In this document: in pieces, positions 7,898 through 10,276 of the stretch
How the letters are laid out: the number at the start of each line of letters is the position of its first letter
Numbering within the stretch: the stretch's first letter is position 1
Assembly (NCBI GenBank): GCA_002449695.1
Contig: DJXI01000020.1
Coordinates: 2,145-12,420, forward strand
From: Verrucomicrobia bacterium UBA7008
GTDB taxonomy: Bacteria; Verrucomicrobiota; Kiritimatiellia; RFP12; UBA1067
Reading direction: 5' to 3'
Length of the DNA stretch: 10,276 nucleotides
Notes under the pieces: generated by a model
What the model saw: the letters and a program-made list of their open reading frames with translations, nothing else
Database searches by the model: none
What the model was told of the DNA's origin: nothing
Made by a program: the position numbers and the translations under genes

Positions 7898-7980
7898 TCG
7901 GCCGACCTTTCTGATTTTTTCGCGGGGCGCTCGGCTCGCGCTGGCTTTCGCCGCGCGCGGCCTCGCGCCTTTTTACACTC

Positions 7981-8016
7981 GTTTCCTCGCGCGCGTTTTG
8001 CTCGCGTGAGGGAAAC
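7981..8016 (-). other. Hairpin immediately behind the VR (DGR hairpin or terminator)
   Basis: On the minus strand GTTTCCCTCACGCG (8016-8003) can pair with CGCGCGAGGAAAC (7993-7981). That gives 12 pairs, with one bulged C, one A/C mismatch and a 9-base loop containing AAAA. It begins 14 bases after the target stop codon. There is no T run behind it, only GAGTGTAAAAAGG, so a plain intrinsic terminator is less likely. Hairpin or cruciform elements just downstream of VR are known to aid retrohoming in BPP-1. The rest of 7898-8030 is very GC-rich with no gene. Confidence 0.6.
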
Positions 8017-8030
8017 AACCGTATTCAGGG
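8008..8030 (-). repeat. VR-flanking copy of the inverted 22-23 nt sequence
   Basis: This lies directly against the target stop codon (8031-8033). On the minus strand it reads CCCTGAATACG followed by GTTGTTTCCCTC. It is the reverse complement of minus-strand 6043-6022 behind the TR, with a single extra base. Its distal half overlaps the 5' arm of the hairpin at 7981-8016. Confidence 0.75.
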
Positions 8031-9473
8031 TTACTCGGAGACCCTTGCGAGACGTGCGCCGACGCTCCCGTTGACGTAGCCGGGTACGTAGCCGACGTAG
8101 CGGCCCGCCGACGAGCAGTAATTCGCACCGTTGTTATAATAGCCGCCGCGGAGCACCGCATTGCCATTGGACTTGGTCGCGTTCTGATCCGTGTAGCACA
8201 CGCTACTGTTACGCGTCGCCGCGGAACCTGCCGTGCCATAAGAGGTCGTGTTGAAGTCCAGCACCCACTCCCAGACGTTGCCGTACATATCGGCAATGCC
8301 CCACGGGTTGAACGCGCTGGAGCCGCGATAGCCAACAACCTGACGGCCGCCTGCACCGCTGATCGAGGTGTAGCCCGAGCCGGCATTCGCCGCCACGCAA
8401 TACTGGTTGAGTTCGTAGTTGGTGACAGGAGCCGCCGCAGTCGGGGTGTCCGTGTTGTTGGCGACGGTCAGCGTGCTCGCGTCATCGCCCGTACGCCACC
8501 ACCAGCAGGTGAGGTCGGTCACACCGCCGAGCGAGGCGACTTCCCACTGCGCATCGGTCGGAAGGGTCAGCGAGTAGCCGCTCGGCATATGCTGATTGAT
8601 GAGGTAGAGAAGCGAAGTGGAGCCATTGCTGCTGCCGCGGGCACTGGCTGCCGACGAGCTGTTAGAGGCCGCATCATCCCATGCCGCCGTGATCGCCGTG
8701 GTGTTGCGCGCCTGGTGGGAGCCGCCGAAGAGCGCCGAGAACGAGAGGTTGTAGGCCACCGCTGCCGAGGTGAGGTTGTTGTAGGTCACACCGCCGTAGT
8801 TGTAGGTGGCGGGAGCCGCGTTGCAGGTCGAAAGGATCGTCGAGATCTGGCCGATGGTCAGTTCGTAGATACCAATGGAATAAGCCTTGTCGACAGTCAC
8901 GCAGTTCTTCGTCTTGTTGAAGGTATACGTGGTGTCGCCAGCCGGAACCTTGCGCAGCACGAGCTTGGAGGTCTTGTACTCGTCGGCGGAGTAGCGCGCG
9001 TTGGAAATGCGCTGAAGCTTCTTGTCGTTGAGCACCGGCACCTTCTCATAGCTGACCGTGAAGGGATCGGTCGTCAGATCCCAGATTTCATAGTCGGCAT
9101 TGGCGTACGAATTGACCTTGATCTGGTTGGCGACATTGTAGACCTTCATCGTCAGCTTGGCGGAGTCGGTGTAGATGACCGCGTCGCGCGTCGCATCCCA
9201 CTGGACCGTGAAGTCGCCGTTGCCGTCGATCATCTGGCCGGCGGTGCAGGCGATGTCGCCGTCAATGCCGGGGATCGTCGCGTCGAACGTGACGAAGTAG
9301 CCGTCGACATCCGTATCTGCGCTGTAGCCGGTCACCGTATAGACGATGTCCACGATGTTGTTCCAGGGATAACGCTGGCGGACGCTCTTGAGCGAGACCG
9401 ACGGCACGGCATTCGCGGCGAACGCGAGCGCGGAGAGCCCGAGCAACGCCAGCATTTTCTTTGTTGCTTTCAT
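8031..9473 (-). CDS. DGR target: exported FGE-sulfatase/C-type-lectin-fold variable protein, 480 aa
   Basis: The signal peptide is MKATKKMLALLGLSALAFAANA. Residues about 27-115 are a domain beginning QRYPWN (33-38), shared with the C-terminus of the 1243-aa protein. Residues about 170-480 are an FGE-sulfatase-type domain on the C-type lectin fold: LVLRKVPAGDTTYTF, SIGIYELTIGQ (199-209), LPTDAQWEVAS (304-314), GNVWEWVLDF (398-407) and LRGGYY (441-446). The C-terminus is the VR; diversified residues compared with TR are A439, L441, Y445, Y452, Y459, G461, Y462, Y466, G469, S470 and V471. Of the two catalytic cysteines of true FGEs, only the second has a counterpart (C453) and N448 stands at the first, so this is a binding domain rather than an enzyme. 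An AAGGAAAGGA ribosome region precedes the ATG by 7 bases. The ligand is unknown; surface display is inferred. Confidence 0.95.
   Translation of the reverse strand: MKATKKMLALLGLSALAFAANAVPSVSLKSVRQRYPWNNIVDIVYTVTGYSADTDVDGYFVTFDATIPGIDGDIACTAGQMIDGNGDFTVQWDATRDAVIYTDSAKLTMKVYNVANQIKVNSYANADYEIWDLTTDPFTVSYEKVPVLNDKKLQRISNARYSADEYKTSKLVLRKVPAGDTTYTFNKTKNCVTVDKAYSIGIYELTIGQISTILSTCNAAPATYNYGGVTYNNLTSAAVAYNLSFSALFGGSHQARNTTAITAAWDDAASNSSSAASARGSSNGSTSLLYLINQHMPSGYSLTLPTDAQWEVASLGGVTDLTCWWWRTGDDASTLTVANNTDTPTAAAPVTNYELNQYCVAANAGSGYTSISGAGGRQVVGYRGSSAFNPWGIADMYGNVWEWVLDFNTTSYGTAGSAATRNSSVCYTDQNATKSNGNAVLRGGYYNNGANYCSSAGRYVGYVPGYVNGSVGARLARVSE
8035..8159 (-). repeat. DGR variable repeat (VR) with IMH at its 3' end
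   Basis: This is the recipient of mutagenised cDNA, at the extreme 3' end of the target gene, in direct orientation to the TR and in the same reading frame. Ten amino-acid positions relevant to ligand contact, plus A439, differ from the TR translation; six Asn codons became Tyr or Leu. The stretch 8035-8062 has no adenine-type differences but two G/C differences (8037, 8043). It is the likely initiation of mutagenic homing (IMH) region. Confidence 0.95.
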
Positions 9474-9575
9474 TTGTTTGTCCTTTCCTTTTGGTTGGGT
9501 TTGTTGGTTGGTTTGTTGGTTTTTGTTTCTGTGTGTCTTGTTTTGTGTCTTTTTTTCTTTTTGGGGTTGCGTGAA
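9474..9575 (-). promoter_or_regulatory. A/C-rich untranslated leader before the DGR target gene
   Basis: On the minus strand these 102 bases are almost only A and C, with CCAAC/CAAAC repeats such as ACCAACAAACCAACCAACAA. They end in a purine-rich ribosome site (AAGGAAAGGA, 9481-9490). Such a tract is expected to stay unfolded. It matches the leader before the 1243-aa gene in style. No clear promoter boxes are visible. Confidence 0.5.
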
Positions 9576-9785
9576 TCAACTGCGAAAAACGACAATGCAA
9601 AGATCGACGAGGACGACGACCAGACCCAGCAAGAAAAAGAGGAAGGTGGCGATGGTGCTGTCGAGATCAATCGGGTCCTTTTCTTCACCCAGCAGCAGGC
9701 GCATCCACCACGCGCGGCGCACAGGGCGCGGCGGCGGGCCCATGAACGAGAAATCAGCGGCGGAGGAACGACGCTTCAACCTCAT
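9576..9785 (-). CDS. Small single-pass membrane protein, 69 aa
   Basis: The frame starts at ATG 9785-9783, overlapping the TGA of the upstream small gene (ATGA), with a near-perfect AAAGGAGGT ribosome site 5 bases before it (9791-9799). That combination makes the short start convincing, although the frame is open further upstream. The product begins MRLKRRSSAADFSFMGPPPR, continues with a basic and Trp-containing stretch (PVRRAWWMRL), then an acidic patch (GEEKDPIDLD). It ends with one hydrophobic segment at about 44-67 (ATFLFFLLGLVVVLVDLCIV). The positive N-terminal half suggests a cytoplasmic N-terminus. I do not recognise the family. It is translationally coupled to its partner and lies 102 bases upstream of the DGR target. 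Confidence 0.7.
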   Translation of the reverse strand: MRLKRRSSAADFSFMGPPPRPVRRAWWMRLLLGEEKDPIDLDSTIATFLFFLLGLVVVLVDLCIVVFRS

Positions 9786-10003
9786 GCGGCACCTCCTTTG
9801 CAGAACAGGCCGCGAACCGCCCGGCAGATCCCCCAGAGGGCCGCGCCGACGGCGCAGACGACGAATGCCGCCAGCATCGCGGCATAGATGCCGACGGCGA
9901 CCACCGCCACGGAGGCGACGGGTGCCAGCGCAAAAAGGAAGAGCCGGAGACCGTCGCCGGGCTCTTTCAACGCTTTTTTCGCTTCTGTCGGCTCTTTGCT
10001 CAC
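9782..10003 (-). CDS. Small two-segment membrane protein, 73 aa
   Basis: The frame starts at GTG 10003 with an AAGGGG ribosome site about 5 bases upstream (10009-10014). The N-terminal 20 residues are charged (MSKEPTEAKKALKEPGDGLR). Residues 21-60 are continuously hydrophobic without a charge, long enough for a hairpin of two membrane helices, and the C-terminus is RAVRGLFCKGGAA. It overlaps the next small gene by four bases, so the pair is likely made together in the inner membrane. I know no family for it. Small size and this topology would also suit a holin-like or accessory export component, but nothing in the sequence selects among these. It is the first recognisable gene downstream of the GTATAC palindromes. 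Confidence 0.65.
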   Translation of the reverse strand: MSKEPTEAKKALKEPGDGLRLFLFALAPVASVAVVAVGIYAAMLAAFVVCAVGAALWGICRAVRGLFCKGGAA

Positions 10004-10030
10004 TCAATTCCCCTTGTTTTGCCCACCCTG

Positions 10031-10055
10031 ACAGAAAGGTATACCTTTTTGTTAG
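10031..10055. promoter_or_regulatory. Operator-like palindrome, copy 1 (GTATAC centre)
   Basis: The sequence CAGAAAGGTATACCTTTTTG is a near-perfect palindrome centred on GTATAC and is followed by TTAG. It sits about 28 bases before the GTG of the 73-aa gene. It matches copy 2 at 22 of 25 positions. A regulator-binding site is inferred from symmetry, duplication and position. Confidence 0.5.
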
Positions 10056-10177
10056 GTCATTTTCGGGGTCTGTCCCCAAAGCGCCAAATTCAAAAATGCC
10101 GCAAAACGCAGCAAAATAATTAACTATAAATTTCCCCTTGCGCGACGCGACGACTTTTTGCTAAAATATTCCCATCG
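10056..10177. promoter_or_regulatory. AT-rich intergenic segment with GGGG/CCCC hairpin
   Basis: There is no gene here. Plus-strand 10062-10080 holds GGGG, a TCTGT loop and CCCC flanked by TTT and AAA, a small hairpin. On the minus strand TATAGT (10128-10123) could serve as a -10 box for the small membrane genes, but I find no good -35 at the right distance. The base composition (AAATTT, TTAATTA) is clearly richer in A and T than the coding parts. Confidence 0.3.
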
Positions 10178-10202
10178 GCAGAAAAGTATACCTTTCTGTT
10201 AG
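10178..10202. promoter_or_regulatory. Operator-like palindrome, copy 2 (GTATAC centre)
   Basis: CAGAAAAGTATACCTTTCTG is palindromic around GTATAC and is followed by TTAG as in copy 1. The two copies are 147 bases apart centre to centre, close to 14 turns of B-DNA, so a looping repressor could contact both on the same face. That reading is inference. Confidence 0.5.
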
Positions 10203-10260
10203 TTTTTATCTCAAAATTACAACAATTTCCGGCCGTTTTGATCCAAAATGATGGTAGGGG

Positions 10261-10276
10261 CGATTGTCCTCAATCG
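10261..10276. repeat. Hairpin cut by the right window edge
   Basis: CGATTG, loop TCCT and CAATCG form a perfect 6-bp stem that ends exactly at the edge. The preceding GTAGGGG suggests the stem may continue with CCCC outside the window. It could be a terminator or the end of a dispersed repeat; I cannot tell. The stretch 10203-10260 is otherwise featureless. Confidence 0.3.

Noticed and set aside
7308..8018. Minus-strand frame overlapping the HRDC gene in another phase
   Set aside because: The HRDC domain is in the other frame; this one is basic low-complexity sequence starting inside the hairpin region.
8031..9473. Annotation of the target as an active formylglycine-generating or sulfatase-modifying enzyme
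   Set aside because: It has only one of the two catalytic cysteines, has a diversified C-terminus and is a DGR target; the fold serves ligand binding here.
8589..9887. Plus-strand open frame opposite the DGR target and the small membrane gene
   Set aside because: It runs through the signal peptide, leader and coupled small gene of the minus strand; the product looks like random high-GC translation.
9576..10079. Longer 167-codon version of the 69-aa membrane protein
   Set aside because: The extra N-terminal part overlaps the whole 73-aa gene. The ATG at 9785 has an ideal ribosome site and an ATGA overlap.
10031..10202. Insertion sequence bounded by the two GTATAC palindromes
   Set aside because: There is no transposase frame between them and I see no target-site duplication at the borders.

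Overview
The window holds a diversity-generating retroelement (DGR) embedded in a run of surface-protein genes. Every gene I can support lies on the minus strand. The DNA is GC-rich, and the predicted exported proteins share modules (a 'QRYPWN' domain, Ig-like repeats and 'NPY' modules). From memory I associate these with gut Verrucomicrobiota of the Kiritimatiellia/Lentisphaeria type. That placement is inference; nothing here proves the taxon.

In the direction of transcription (high to low coordinates), the layout is as follows. (1) 10004-10276 has no gene. It carries two near-identical palindromes centred on GTATAC, a GGGG/CCCC hairpin and part of another hairpin at the window edge. (2) 10003-9576 encodes two small membrane proteins joined by an ATGA overlap. 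(3) 9473-8031 is the DGR target: an exported protein with an FGE-sulfatase/C-type-lectin-like domain whose last 40 or so codons are the variable repeat (VR). (4) 8030-7898 is a spacer with a hairpin just behind the VR. (5) 7897-7304 is an HRDC-domain accessory protein. (6) 7276-5864 is the DGR reverse transcriptase (RT), whose frame runs straight through the template repeat (TR, 6181-6057). (7) 5808-2077 is a 1243-residue exported beta-rich protein. (8) 2043-469 is a 524-residue exported repeat protein followed by an intrinsic terminator. (9) 396-1 is the start of another exported protein, cut by the window edge.

How it fits together: the TR RNA would be copied by the RT, with the HRDC protein as the likely partner, in a way that alters adenines. 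The cDNA would then replace the VR of the target gene. Base by base, TR and VR differ at 14 positions between 6066 and 6181, and all 14 are adenines in the TR coding strand (14 of 33 adenines, no other base). Two further G/C differences lie at the 3' end, where the IMH/IMH* pair is expected. The target shares its N-terminal QRYPWN domain with the C-terminus of the neighbouring 1243-residue protein, so the diversified lectin-like domain is probably displayed with, or attached like, these surface proteins.

The least expected observation is a 22-23 nt sequence just behind the VR that recurs, inverted and with one indel, just behind the TR. TR RNA could therefore pair with the sense strand or mRNA next to the VR. 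I know of no description of such a pairing in DGRs.
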